Shown: positions 9,038-19,500 of the stretch, piece by piece | Numbering within the stretch: the first letter of the stretch is position 1 | Layout of the letters: each line of letters starts with the position of its first letter | DNA from: Urophycis tenuis | Taxonomy: Eukaryota > Chordata > Actinopteri > Gadiformes > Phycidae | Reading direction: 5' to 3' | Assembly (NCBI GenBank): GCA_036785325.1 | Contig: JAXIVH010000020.1 | Location: forward strand, 6,801,879 to 6,865,878 | Length of the DNA stretch: 64,000 nucleotides | The notes under the pieces: model-generated | The model's input: the letters and a program-made list of their open reading frames with translations, nothing else | The model's database searches: none | What the model was told of the DNA's origin: nothing | Program-made: the position numbers and the translations under genes

Positions 9038-11089
9038 CGGTGCGTCTTGTGCAACAGCTGGCAGGTCCACGCTCGAAAGATGCGCTGGAACCACAGTATC
9101 CATGGCCGCCAACATGGAACTGCTAAACCGGACGGGGTTCAGCGGGATGAAACACTCCCTCAGCACAATTGGACATCCGTCCACCTATGAAATGAACATA
9201 AATAACACCACATTACTCACAATTGCCATTGCCTAAAATCCATGTACATACAGTATATATACATCTCTTAAACATCAAACTATACTACAAACCTCATGTC
9301 GAACCACGCGCCGTTTGGATGAGGTACATGGCTGTTCGTCAGATTGAACCCTCTGCAATGACAAATAGCAATGAACGTCTTTAGAGTAAACTGTTTAACA
9401 AATATCAGTGTGAACAACACAATTACAGTATGCAAATATTACCTTCTTGCCCTTGACCATTTGCATCCACACGTTTGGGTCACAAGGGGCGGGTGAAGGT
9501 GGGGAAACAAAAACCTCTCGGGGAGAGGTCTGTGTTTCCCCACCTTCTGCCCTCCCCTCTGACCTCACAGGGCTCCTCGGAAGAGGGTGTGACGTTGCAG
9601 CAGCAGGTGCCGACGCTTCCAGTTGCATGTAGGCAGCGTGCCACAGCAACTGGGCAAGGATGTCCATCCCCTCGACATCACTGAGATGAACCTGGAGTGT
9701 GATAACAATTCATTTACTAAATAAACATTCAACAACAACTAATTGTAAATGAAGGTTCCTCATGTGCACAAAGTATATACTAATAGATACTTACACCATC
9801 CGTGTCCCACAGTTGCAGCTGACTGAACGGGAAGTACTCAAACGTGGAGTAGTACGCAATACCTGACAAGACAAAATGTATACACAATATTCATATACCT
9901 ACATACGTTACCATAAACACATGGATAATAATACAATATAATTCAAATAATACATTACGATATACCCGATGACGTACCCATCGACTTTGTCACAGAGTGG
10001 AATTCCCGACTCATGTGCAACTGCAGTTCTGGGGCAACGGTCAGACGCGGAACAAAATCCAGCACGCACACCTGAAACACAATTACAGATTCTAATACAA
10101 AACTGACTTTGGTTCAAAACAAGATGCCAATTAATACATTAATGTTACAATGTAACACCTCATGTAAGCATATTACTTACAGAACACACAATAAAATGAC
10201 AGCACACTAGTATAGTAGAGTACAAACCAATTCACTTACATTGTGCCAACGCTCACGCGCGCTAACCAACAGCTTCCGGAACTCCTCTCCAGCCGCAGCG
10301 TGGGTGCTGCTCGTCGTCAGGTTCTCGCCGGGGGCCAAGATGCACACTGCGTCCGGGGTCCGCGGCAGTGTGGCATGGAGCACCTCCGTCCTCAGATGGC
10401 ACGCACTAGCCTCTGGGGTTGTCATGATGCCAAAGGAAATTTTTCCCTTTGGCATCATGACAGTCCCATCTGCAACACTGCACAGATGGGAATCCCCAAC
10501 GACAAGAACGAACTGGAGAAAAAAAAAGGACCTGTTTAGAAATACATGTTGACTAAATACATTTCTTAATAAATACTTCAACAATAAAGAGCAAATTACC
10601 TTCTGATCAACGGAATGAGGTGGAACAACCAGTTTGTGTGTCTTTCCAGACACAGAAACCGGGTACCCACGAGGACAACTGCGTGTCCCCGTACCAGCGC
10701 CTATTCACAAACACACAAAAAAGACTCATCAAACACAAACATTTACCTGATATACAATATACCAAACGCCACTGTTTACATTACACTTAATCTCTTTCCT
10801 CAGTTTACTTCTACAAACTCAACATAACTCGTACTTGTAAAAACACTTAATAATTCAACTGAAACACGTCCATTTGTAGAAAAAGACACAATGGCAATGG
10901 CCACAAACTATATAACTAGACACAGATGGTACTTGACTGTACACACAGAACTTGATGAAAATTGGACAAATCAACTGGCTACATACCTGGAACAAACTCA
11001 GGACTTGGTGGTAAATAGTTCACAGCCACTCGTACTGCCTCCCTCCTCCTAGCAGCCACAGAGCGACGGAACGACTTGCCACGAGGCAT
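9038..11089 (-). CDS. Helentron protein, exons 1-8: SGNH/GDSL hydrolase-like N-terminus
   Basis: Eight small exons with canonical GT-AG borders join in frame: 11089-10987, 10700-10600, 10512-10240, 10071-9978, 9862-9795, 9691-9443, 9352-9293, 9184-9038 (365 codons), then 8928-1420. Split codons (exons 1/2 and 4/5) rejoin as Gly; all other junctions are phase 0. The protein starts MPRGKSFRRS, a basic N-terminus. SGNH hydrolase signatures follow: VVGDSH with Ser76, an APGEN segment (Gly130, Asn132, block III-like), and DGVHLS with Asp212/His215 (block V). Exon 6 ends in a Ser/Pro-rich linker. Lipase/esterase-type activity is inferred from family; the substrate is unknown. ATG directly follows CTTTCAG, so a noncoding exon probably lies upstream. 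The splices are my reading of sequence, not of transcripts. Alternatively the small exons could be a separate host-like gene read into the transposon exon. Confidence 0.82.
10421..10461. repeat. Perfect 16-bp inverted repeat inside an exon
   Basis: GTCATGATGCCAAAGG (10421-10436) is the exact reverse complement of 10446-10461, with a 9-nt loop. It lies within the SGNH exon 10512-10240 and codes for TVMMPKGKISFGIMT. A strong hairpin inside coding sequence is unusual. Confidence 0.9.
10771..10930. repeat. Direct repeat A1 in the first coding intron
   Basis: About 160 bp match 11687-11850 with moderate divergence (shared ACTGTTTACATTACAC-like start, CTCAGTTTACTTCTACAAAC, TCCATTTGTAG-like, ACAGAT end). 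Duplication spans the first coding exon, spacing about 916 bp. Confidence 0.7.
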
Positions 11090-12040
11090 CTGAAAGCATA
11101 AATAAACATACACACATACATATGTTTAATTAGTGATGACATTACAGCAACACACTTTATGCTAAATGGAACATAAAAAGATAGTAAACAACCAATGAAA
11201 CCTGAACTCAATTCAAATTCTTCACTATAAATGCAATGAGCCATGGTGTGCCATAATACCATGATAAAAGTAGTTACTGTACACATTTTACACACATATG
11301 CTTAATGGCTGCTGTGACTGCCACACAAACACAGCCAAAGCAACCAGTATCCCCAGTTATGAAATAGGTGCATGGTGTGATATGTATACTAACAATGGTT
11401 AATCTAGCAATCAAAATGCTTGAAACATGTTCTGGTGACTTTCTCACAGTATAAGCAGCAAGGAAATGGTTCACCTTTTAATGACAATGTACTCTTTGTA
11501 AGTCACTTTGTAAATGTAAATGATATGATGTGGCAATCAGACAGTGTACCTTTCTCTCATACAGATTACAACGGTGGGCTTTTCTTATGTAAATGGGTGT
11601 TTAAGCCAACAATGCTGGTTACAATTGTTGGCTGAAACACCCATTGCAGCAGATAATGCCTTCCCAACAACTTTACTTAGCATATGTGCTGTTTACATTA
11701 CACCTAATCTCTCTCCTCAGTTTACTTCTACAAACTAAACATACCTCATTAGTTTTAAAAACACAAATAATTCCACTGAAACCTGCCATTTGTAGGAAAC
11801 CAAATAATGCCAATGACCATTAACTACATAACTAAATACAGATAAAACTGTGACAATTTAATTCCACCTACATCGCATTTGCTATGGTAAGAGTTGCCAT
11901 ATACTATACCAGATATAGTTATGCAGATATGTATATACATGTGTACATACAGTGGTAATAACCTACAACATAGTACCAATATGGCAAAAACTGCTGCTGG
12001 TCATTATTTACAAAACAACAGTTGGCATATAGTCAACTAT
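11090..12040. other. Noncoding intron/5' region of the Helentron gene
   Basis: AT-rich sequence upstream (minus sense) of the first ATG-bearing exon. It holds direct repeat A2 at 11687-11850 and a segment near 11520-11600 that resembles 19935-19990 to the right of the gypsy element. I see no supported gene here; open frames are short. Confidence 0.6.
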
Positions 12041-12109
12041 TGACTACAATAGTTGATTATATGTGAAATGTTGTTTCTTCAACAACTTGCTAAATGCGAA
12101 AAATGCTCC

Positions 12110-13190
12110 TCTCCCAACTGTTCTGCAAAAAGCAAAACTAAGAAGAAGACCAGGTCTGACTTAAACAAGCCATACCCTACCCCACCCCAACACATTCAAA
12201 TCACAGCAAGGCAAGTCGACAAAATGGCGGACCACAAACAAAGGCAACTTGAACAACATGATAACCTAGACTTGCAAGAAGGATCGCAACCTTAACCTTA
12301 CACCATTAACTAGACTTGCAAGAAGGATCGCAACCTTAACCTTACACCATTAAACATATCATGACTTTGAACACCAACATTAATACCATTTTAGTAACAT
12401 CTCCACTGTGTTTTCACCAAACTGCAGCTGCTACATCAGCTGTTCTGTACACTATACTATAGGCCTACTCAACTATACTACGGAGAAAGGCAGCAGATCA
12501 CCAGCGACACCAAATAAAACACAAAACCCACTAAAGCAAACGTCCTTAAAGGACTGCAAAAAGCAAAAATAAGAAGAAGACCAGGTCTGACTCGAACAAG
12601 CCATGTATACCCAGAGTCCCTACCCCAACACATTCAGGTCATCACAAAGCAGGGCGGTAAAATGGCGGGGCATCAACACAAAGAAATGCAACTTGAACCC
12701 AAGGGGACAGCCTAGAGTTTCGATCGCAATCTCAACTTTACAGCATTAGTCATATCATCATGACTTTGAACACTAACATTAATACCATTTTAGTAACATA
12801 TCCGCTATGTTTTCACCAAACTGCAGCCGCTACATCAGCTGTTCCGTACACCATACTATAGGCCTACTCAACTACACTACGAGGAAAGGCAGCGGGTCAC
12901 CAGCGACACCAAATAAACAACAAAACCCACCAAAGCAAACGTCCTTAGAGGACCGCAAAAAGCAAAACTAAGAAGGAGACCAAGTCTGACTCGAACAAGC
13001 CATGTATACGCTACCCAACACATTCAAAACACATCAAGGCAACTCAACAAAATGGCGGACCACAAACACATGCAACTTGATCGCAACACGATAACCTAGA
13101 CTTGCAAGAACGATCGCAATCTTACCTTTACACCATTAAACATAATCATCATCACTTTAAACAGTCTCCAATGTGTTTTCGCCACAACTC
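12110..13190. repeat. Three imperfect 0.4-kb tandem repeats with YY1-like motifs
   Basis: The block CAAAAAGCAAAACTAAGAAG with following sequence recurs near 12126, 12554 and 12954 (spacing about 427 and 402 bp). Each copy carries AAAATGGCGG (near 12222, 12660, 13050), a match to the YY1 consensus. The first two also carry CAGCTGCTACATCAGCTG-like E-box pairs. A weaker partial copy lies at about 13530-13800. Within copy 1, a 43-bp segment beginning CTAGACTTGCAAGAAGG is duplicated in tandem (about 12266-12350). These lie between the likely promoter and first coding exon. Confidence 0.8.
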
Positions 13191-13451
13191 AGCTGGTTAA
13201 TATGCACGTAATATGTCCTTCTATTCCTACGATTACTACAGCGGCCCACTTCGTGCGTGTGGTTTTGTGAATGATATTTACGCATGATTACTACGGTACT
13301 GTACTATTTGAAAATCAGCACACAACCAATCGAGTTGGACACTAAAAACTACATTAACACCATTACAAAACAAAACGCGCAAAACAAGACTGTAATGCAA
13401 TATCTAATTCACCGACATGTAATACAGCGATAAAAGACAACCCACACTTAC

Positions 13452-13625
13452 CGTAAAACCAAAATGGATAGATGAAACCTTGATGAATGCAAACAGTTAG
13501 TCTCCTCTCTGTTCAGCAACCAGCAAGAATGGGAAGAACGTAGACTTGAACACGCGTTTAATACCCGGCCTACACATTCAAATTCAAATAATCACATAGA
13601 CGTCACGCCAAGGGGCGGGGCTTAA
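13452..13625 (-). promoter_or_regulatory. Possible promoter and leader exon of the Helentron gene
   Basis: On the minus strand TTTTACG|GTAAGTGTGG gives a good splice donor at 13451, which could splice to the acceptor before ATG at 11089. About 150 bp upstream are a GC box (GGGGCGGGG, near 13612) and GACGTCAC, a CRE-like site near 13599. The link to the gene is inferred; no transcript evidence is available. Confidence 0.35.
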
Positions 13626-13970
13626 CACAAACGAATCACCTGGAACCTATGCCTGGAACGCAACTTGATAAACTAAAGCTGCAACTGAGATTGCGAAATT
13701 AACTTTACAGTAAACACTCATATCATCATGACTTTAAACACCAACTATAATACTATATTAGTAACATATCCACTGCGTTTTCTCCACAGCTCAGCTGCTA
13801 AATCTCTTCAATACATATTACATCACTACACATACACTTTGACAAGCCCCCCAAATTAACAGCAAATAACCACAACGAACAAATAACAATCATAAATACA
13901 TGTTTAATAAAAAAAAACACATGAACAGACACACAAAACTATTTACAAAAAACAAAAAACAACAACAACC

Positions 13971-14867
13971 CTAGCCCTCCAATGACGGCGCGACCACGTC
14001 GGCCACCGGAGGCTGCTCCGCAGGCTGCTCCGCAGGCTTCGGAGCAGGCTGCTCCTCCACCCACGACTGATCCCGTTGGTCTGTACACATACAAAGAAAA
14101 CATACGATTCACAATTATGACAATAATGATTAATTCCGTCCAACATCTTGCACACAAAATATCACAAGAACACATTTTTTAAACCTAACAAAAATACCAT
14201 CTAGCTCCAGGGCGACGTCCATCCCAGCGCACTCCCGTGCGCCCTGGAGCATGGCGGTCAGCTCGGAGATGGTGGCAGTTTGTTGGGCAATAGTGGCAGC
14301 TTGATCAGCGTTTGCCACTACCAACAAACTGTTGGTGTTGACCAGCCGACCGTGGATGGCGGTCAGCTCCGCCACCTTGACCCGCTCGGCCGACAGCTCA
14401 CCGCGCACACAGACCATCTTCATCTCTGCCGCGGTGAGCTGACGGTCCTTGCGGATCACCATCTCCAATGCCGCGCCTTGCGCGCCGAGGACCACATCTT
14501 TCAATTCCTCGCGCGAGACCGCGGGATCAGTCACAGCGTACTAGAAACAAAGAAACACAACTAATAAAATCAAATACAATAAAAATACTTCATTGATTCC
14601 AAACTGGAAAAAAAACACTACAGTAATTAGTCCTACAGTAATTATAGCAAACTAAAGTCCTACAGTAATTATAGCAAACTAAAGTCCTACAGTAATTATA
14701 GCAAACTAAATATTGTTCATAAAACAACATACATTTGCGTTGAAAACACTGTCCAAATAAACTCCTATTAACCGATCACTTACGGAGGATAGCTGCAGCC
14801 TCTGCCTCAAGCCCTCCACATCCTCGCTCTTTGAGGAGGGAAACTTGGTGGGCGACGAGTAGGCCAT
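13971..14867 (-). CDS. Spliced 178-residue helical protein of unknown function
   Basis: Three exons with GT-AG borders: 14867-14784 (starts MAYSSPTKFP), 14540-14198, and 14080-13971 ending in TAG. Exon 2 ends with a single base that completes an Asp codon in exon 3, and the joint frame is open. The middle exon is rich in Ala, Leu, Glu, Val and Thr with heptad-like spacing (for example AELTAIHGRLV, ISELTAMLQG), suggesting a long coiled coil or helical bundle. The tail has repeated PAEQP. I do not recognise the family. It lies upstream of and co-directional with the Helentron gene, so it may be an accessory protein of the element; a captured or unrelated gene is possible. GC-rich codons in AT-rich surroundings support it as real coding sequence. 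Confidence 0.72.
14631..14710. repeat. 27-bp tandem repeat in an intron
   Basis: Three near-identical units of TCCTACAGTAATTATAGC plus AAACTAAAG, in the first intron of the 178-residue gene. Each unit contains CTACAG, so on the other strand none forms an acceptor. Confidence 0.9.
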
Positions 14868-15000
14868 TTCTAAAACACATTACACCATAAACTGGTCAAG
14901 CCACCAATGCACACTATCAACAACGTAAATACAGTGCAAAAAACACTTTGTTACACAAACATAAAATGCAATTCACGAAACCACATGAATGATAAATTAC

Positions 15001-15110
15001 CTTGATAGTGTATCGCGCCGCTGGGAAACGTCGGGCCAGGGTCGTTGCTCAAAGTGAATATAAAATGGACACCAAACCACCCCTCGCTAAGCCCCGCCTT
15101 CATTTACTTG
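15001..15110 (-). promoter_or_regulatory. Possible noncoding leader exon and promoter of the 178-residue gene
   Basis: On the minus strand ATCAAG|GTAATTTATC is a fair donor at 15000, and the next acceptor (GTGTTTTAG) lies 2 nt before the ATG at 14867. Just upstream is GGCGGGGC (about 15092-15099), a GC-box-like site. This mirrors the layout of the main gene. Inferred only. Confidence 0.35.
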
Positions 15111-15317
15111 TGTTGCTTCGCATATCAACCTTTCTTACCAAGCGTGGCAAAAGCAATAAAATAAAATGATGTACGATCGGATATCTGAACTCCCTGGGGA
15201 GATAATTACTAATTTCTGGGATTCTGCAAACACTTCCGATAGAACAAGCCAAAAGGGACTTCAATATGCATTTGAACTCAGTGATATAGTCTACGTGATA
15301 CACAGCTATAAGCCGTT

Positions 15318-15380
15318 ATAGAATATAATAGAATAAATAAAAAGCCTTTATTGTTCCCAAGCTGGGAAAATACAATGTAC
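15318..15380 (-). repeat. LINE/SINE-like 3' tail
   Basis: On the minus strand the sequence reads TTCCCAGCTTGGGAACAATAAAGG followed by a T/A-rich end: a short stem-loop, AATAAAG and simple sequence, as in 3' ends of fish LINEs or SINEs. A relative lies at 61628-61675 on the plus strand. Family not identified. Confidence 0.45.
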
Positions 15381-15469
15381 AACTTACAACAGTAACTTTA
15401 CAAAATACTTTGGCCCTGAGGTTTAATGTAAACCTTCACTTATTAGTTTGCAGGTAAAATAAAAACCAT

Positions 15470-15657
15470 TGTGGTGACTGTCGCTTGACAAGCGAATTCC
15501 CCCTCTAGATCACTGGTGGTAGGTTCCACTATGTTGTGGGCGTGACTGCCTGTGTTTTTACTATGTTGTTGTGTTTTTGGGAAAATAAACGAGCTGACAT
15601 GTTCCCATGCGCTCAAGCAAATAAACGACTAATTCATTTGTAAACACACGCACTAAA
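15470..15657 (+). repeat. 5' LTR
   Basis: It begins TGTGGTGACTG and ends near CACTAAA; the exact end is uncertain by one base because the next C is shared. Two AATAAA signals (about 15592 and 15620) could direct polyadenylation. No clear TATA box. Confidence 0.93.
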
Positions 15658-15658
15658 C

Positions 15659-15671
15659 TGGTGACCCCGAC
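15659..15671 (+). other. Primer binding site, tRNA-Trp type
   Basis: TGGTGACCCCGAC lies directly after the 5' LTR and is complementary to the 3' end of animal tRNA-Trp including its CCA. A 7-bp hairpin (GACCGAA at 15676, TTCGGTC at 15692) follows just before the gag ATG. Confidence 0.85.
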
Positions 15672-15703
15672 ACCGGACCGAACGTTTTTTTTTCGGTCTA
15701 AAC

Positions 15704-16486
15704 ATGCCAAAGAAAAAGAACCGCGGCCTTTTGGCTTGCAAGTCCGAGGACAGCGATGAGACCCCGGCGCCCGACTCACCTTCCCCGCGCCGCCATCACC
15801 TGGGTACTCCGCCACACGTACCTTCACTTAAGCTCCCCGAGTTCTGGGAAACTTCTCCAGCGGCCTGGTTCGCGCACGCGGAGTCGCAGTTTGACCTGCA
15901 CGGCATCGTTGATGACGACCGCCGGTACCATCATGTGGTGGCCGCGCTCCCATCCTCCGTGGCGACCAAGATTGTCGGACTGCTGACGCGCCCTCCCATA
16001 CACGGCAAGTACGGGACTTTGAAGTCACAGCTGCTGTACAACTTCAGCCTTTCCGACACGGAGAGGGCGGGGGAGCTTTTTGCGCTGAACGGCCTGGGCG
16101 GCCGCAAGCCCTCTCAGCTGATGGAGCACATGCTGGCGCTGCTGGGTGATAACGAGCCGGGGTTCTTGTTTACGCACCTCTTCTTGCGCCAGTTGCCCGT
16201 CTCTGTCAGGTCCGCGCTCGCGGACGTCCCGGTGGAGGACCTCCGCGCTTTTGCCATGGAAGCGGATAAGTTTTGGATTGCGCAACGCAGTTCCTCGCCC
16301 GTCCCGGCATACGCGTCCCCAGCGCCACACGTGAGGAGGGACAGGAAGGTAGCTGTCGGGTCCGATCGGCCCTCGCAGCGGCCTGGCTTGTGTTTTTACC
16401 ACGAGCGCTTCGGCGACCGGGCCACGAAGTGTCGCCAGCCCTGCTCGTTCGTGGTACAGGGAAACGACCGGGCCGGTGCTCGTTAG
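15704..16486 (+). CDS. Gag polyprotein with CHCC zinc knuckle
   Basis: 260-residue Gag, the structural protein that forms the virus-like particle and binds RNA. It starts MPKKKNRG, a basic N-terminus. The central part (residues about 40-200: [32 protein letters not shown]) resembles gypsy retrotransposon capsids. Near the end is a zinc knuckle C230-x2-H233-x9-C243-x3-C247, the CHCC variant typical of the CsRn1 clade rather than CCHC. The ATG is the first after the primer site. The final 26 nt carry the frameshift signal that continues translation into pol in the -1 frame. Confidence 0.92.
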   Translation: MPKKKNRGLLACKSEDSDETPAPDSPSPRRHHLGTPPHVPSLKLPEFWETSPAAWFAHAESQFDLHGIVDDDRRYHHVVAALPSSVATKIVGLLTRPPIHGKYGTLKSQLLYNFSLSDTERAGELFALNGLGGRKPSQLMEHMLALLGDNEPGFLFTHLFLRQLPVSVRSALADVPVEDLRAFAMEADKFWIAQRSSSPVPAYASPAPHVRRDRKVAVGSDRPSQRPGLCFYHERFGDRATKCRQPCSFVVQGNDRAGAR

Positions 16487-16503
16487 TGACAGCGGGCACC
16501 GGC
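16459..16503 (+). promoter_or_regulatory. -1 ribosomal frameshift signal
   Basis: The heptamer GGGAAAC (16459-16465) lies in the correct phase (CAG|GGA|AAC in gag). A 6-nt spacer follows, then a perfect 8-bp stem GCCGGTGC (16472-16479) with GCACCGGC (16496-16503). Slipping back one base enters the pol frame (GGG AAA CGA), which runs open to 19650. The gag stop TAG (16484-16486) sits inside the loop. Confidence 0.85.
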
Positions 16504-19500
16504 ACTTCCACTGACGTCACCCTGCTGTATCTGCACGACGCCCTCTCCGGCTACAGGTTCTTGTGCGACACCGGTGCTCATGCAAGCATGGTTCCGGCGC
16601 TGCCCAGAGAGCGGACGTGCGCGCCGGGTGGCGCCGCTGGCAGTCTGTTACCACGCATGGTGAACGTCAGCGGCGAGACTGTTCGCGTTTTCGGCCGAAG
16701 ACGCATGCAGCTCTGTTTCGGCCGCCGCCGTTATGACTGGGATTTCGTCACGGCGGACACGACTTTCCACATCATCGGGGCGGATTTCCTCCACGCACAC
16801 GGCCTGGTCGTGGACCTCCGGAACAGACGCCTGCTGGACGCGAGCGATCTTCAGGCGCGCGTGTGCGCCCCAGCGAGCGATCAGACGGCGCAGTTGCCCA
16901 GCGCTGCGGCGGGCGCCGATGATTTCGTCCGGCTACTAGCACGCTTTCCGGACCTTCAGTCTCCGGATTTCTCCTCAGCGACCGTACGTCACGGCGTGGA
17001 GCATCACCTGCCGACGGCCGGTCCCCCCGTTTTCGCAAGGGCCCGCCGGCTAGACCCGGCGAAGCTGACGGTGGCCAAGGGGGAGTTCGAGGAGATGGAG
17101 CGCCTGGGCATCGTCCGCCGTTCGGACAGCCCGTGGTCGTCACCCCTCCACATCGTCCCTAAAGCGGATGGGGGATGGCGGCCGTGTGGGGACTACCGTC
17201 GTCTCAACGATGCCACTGTTCCTGACAGGTACCCTGTGCCTCACTTGCAGGACTTTTCCGCGGGCTTGGCCGGCAAGGTGATCTTTTCGAAGGTGGACTT
17301 GGTGCGCGGGTACCATCAGATTCCAGTCCGCGCAGAGGACATACCTAAGACCGCAGTCGTTACACCTTTTGGGCTGTTTGAGTTTCTTAGGATGCCTTTT
17401 GGACTCAAGAATGCGGCCCAAACGTTCCAGCGTCTGATGGATGTGGTTGTCCGCGAGTTACCTTTTGTCTTTGTGTACCTCGACGACATGCTTGTGGCCA
17501 GCGAGTCCCGCGAACAGCATATCCGGCATCTGGAGGTATTGTTCGCGCGGCTCCAACAACACGGCCTGGCTATCCATCCCAAGAAGTGTCAGTTCGGGTG
17601 TTCGACTATTGATTTTCTTGGGCACCGCGTTTGTACGGAGGGCGCCATTCCCCTTCCGGACAAAGTGGAGGCTATCGCGCGTTTTCCTCGGCCGCACTCG
17701 ATCAGGTCGTTACAGGAGTTCCTCGGGATGGTAAATTTCTATCACCGTTTTGTTCCGGGGGCCGCGCAGCTTATGCAGCCACTCCACCAGGCGCTAAAAC
17801 ATCCGGCTAAGCAGCTCGTGGAGTGGACCGCCGAACGCGTGCAGGCATTTCAGGACGTTAAGGCCGCCTTGGCCAATGCGACTATGCTAGCCCACCCCTC
17901 TCCTTCAGCGCCGGTTGCGCTCACCTCTGACGCTTCCGATGTGGCGGTGGGGGCTGTGTTCGAGCAATGCGTGGGGGGCGTATGGCAGCCTCTGGCGTTT
18001 TTCAGCCGCCAGCTGCGACCGGCCGAACGGAAGTATAGTACGTTCGACCGGGAGCTGCTGGCACTCTATCTGGCTGTGCGTCATTTTCGCAATATGCTAG
18101 AGGGTCGGTCCTTTACCGCGTTTGTCGACCACAAGCCGCTAACTTTCGCGATGAGTAAAGTTACAGAGCCGTGGTCCGCGAGGCAACAGCGCCACCTTGC
18201 GTATATCTCGGAATTCACGACCGATATACAGCATGTGGCGGGGAAGGACAATTGCGCAGCGGATTGTCTGTCGCGCGCGGTGGCGGGTGCCGCCCGTCTC
18301 AATTTGGATTATAGGCTGATGGCTAAGGAGCAGGCGATTGATCCCACGGTGCGACAGCTTCGCTCCGCTGCATCTGGCCTGAGTCTGGCTGAGCTGCCTT
18401 TTGATGAGACGGGCGTCATGTTGCTTTGCGACGTTTCCTTGGCCTCTCCGCGCCCCATCGTTCCTGCCGCGTGGCGGAAGCCCGTTTTCCAGGCGATGCA
18501 CGATCTTTCGCACCCAGGGGTTAAGGCTTCTGTCAAGCAAGTGGCGGCTAGGTTTGTGTGGCGCGGTCTGAAAAAGGACGTGCGGGAGTGGACACGGGAG
18601 TGCGTCAGGTGCCAGCGTGCGAAGGTTCACCGACACACTAAAGCGCCGTTGCACACTTTTGCGGTCCCTGAGCGACGTTTCGAGCACGTTAACCTCGACC
18701 TTGTGGGCCCACTGCCTCATTCCCGGGGTTTCACGTACCTGCTGACCATTGTTGATCGCACCACGCGTTGGCCGGAGGCAGTGCCTTTGCAGACCACGAC
18801 TACCGCCGACGTAGCAAGGGCTTTTATCGGCGCCTGGGTGTCCCGGTTTGGCATGCCTTTAGACATAACCTCGGACCGTGGGTCGCAGTTCACGTCCGAG
18901 CTGTGGGATGCGGTCGCGCAGAATCTTGGGGTGCGGTTGCACCACACCACAGCCTACCATCCTCAGGCCAACGGTTTGGTGGAACGTTTTCATCGCTCCC
19001 TGAAGGCATCGTTGCGCGCTACTCTCTCGGATGGCGATTGGGTGGACAAATTGCCGTGGGTGATGTTGGGGTTGCGCACGATGGCCAAGGGTGACCTCCA
19101 GGCATCGTCCGCTGAGCTTGTTTTTGGTCAGCCCTTGCGGGTGCCTGGGGAGTTTATCCCTAGTGCTACGGAGCCGTGGTCTGTTTCACAACACTTGCGT
19201 GACATACGCGCGGACGCCAGACTTTTTGCGCCAGTTCCGACTTCGGCACATTGCACTCCGCCGGAGCACGTGCCTGCAGACCTGGGCTCTGCCCCGTTTG
19301 TGTTCATCAGGCATGATGCTCATCGCGGGCCGCTCCGCCCACCGTATGACGGGCCGTTCCGAGTAGTGGTGCCTGGCCCGAAGCATTTCGTGGTGGATAT
19401 CGGGGGTAGGCTAGAGTCCATCTCGGTTGACCGCCTCAAGCCTGCACATTTAGATTTGTCCGCCTTGCCGGAGATGGCGCAGCCTCCACGGAGAGGGCGC

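Noticed and set aside
16206..18720. Antisense frames within the gypsy pol gene (up to 193 codons)
   Set aside because: Shadows of a GC-rich coding strand; no motifs.
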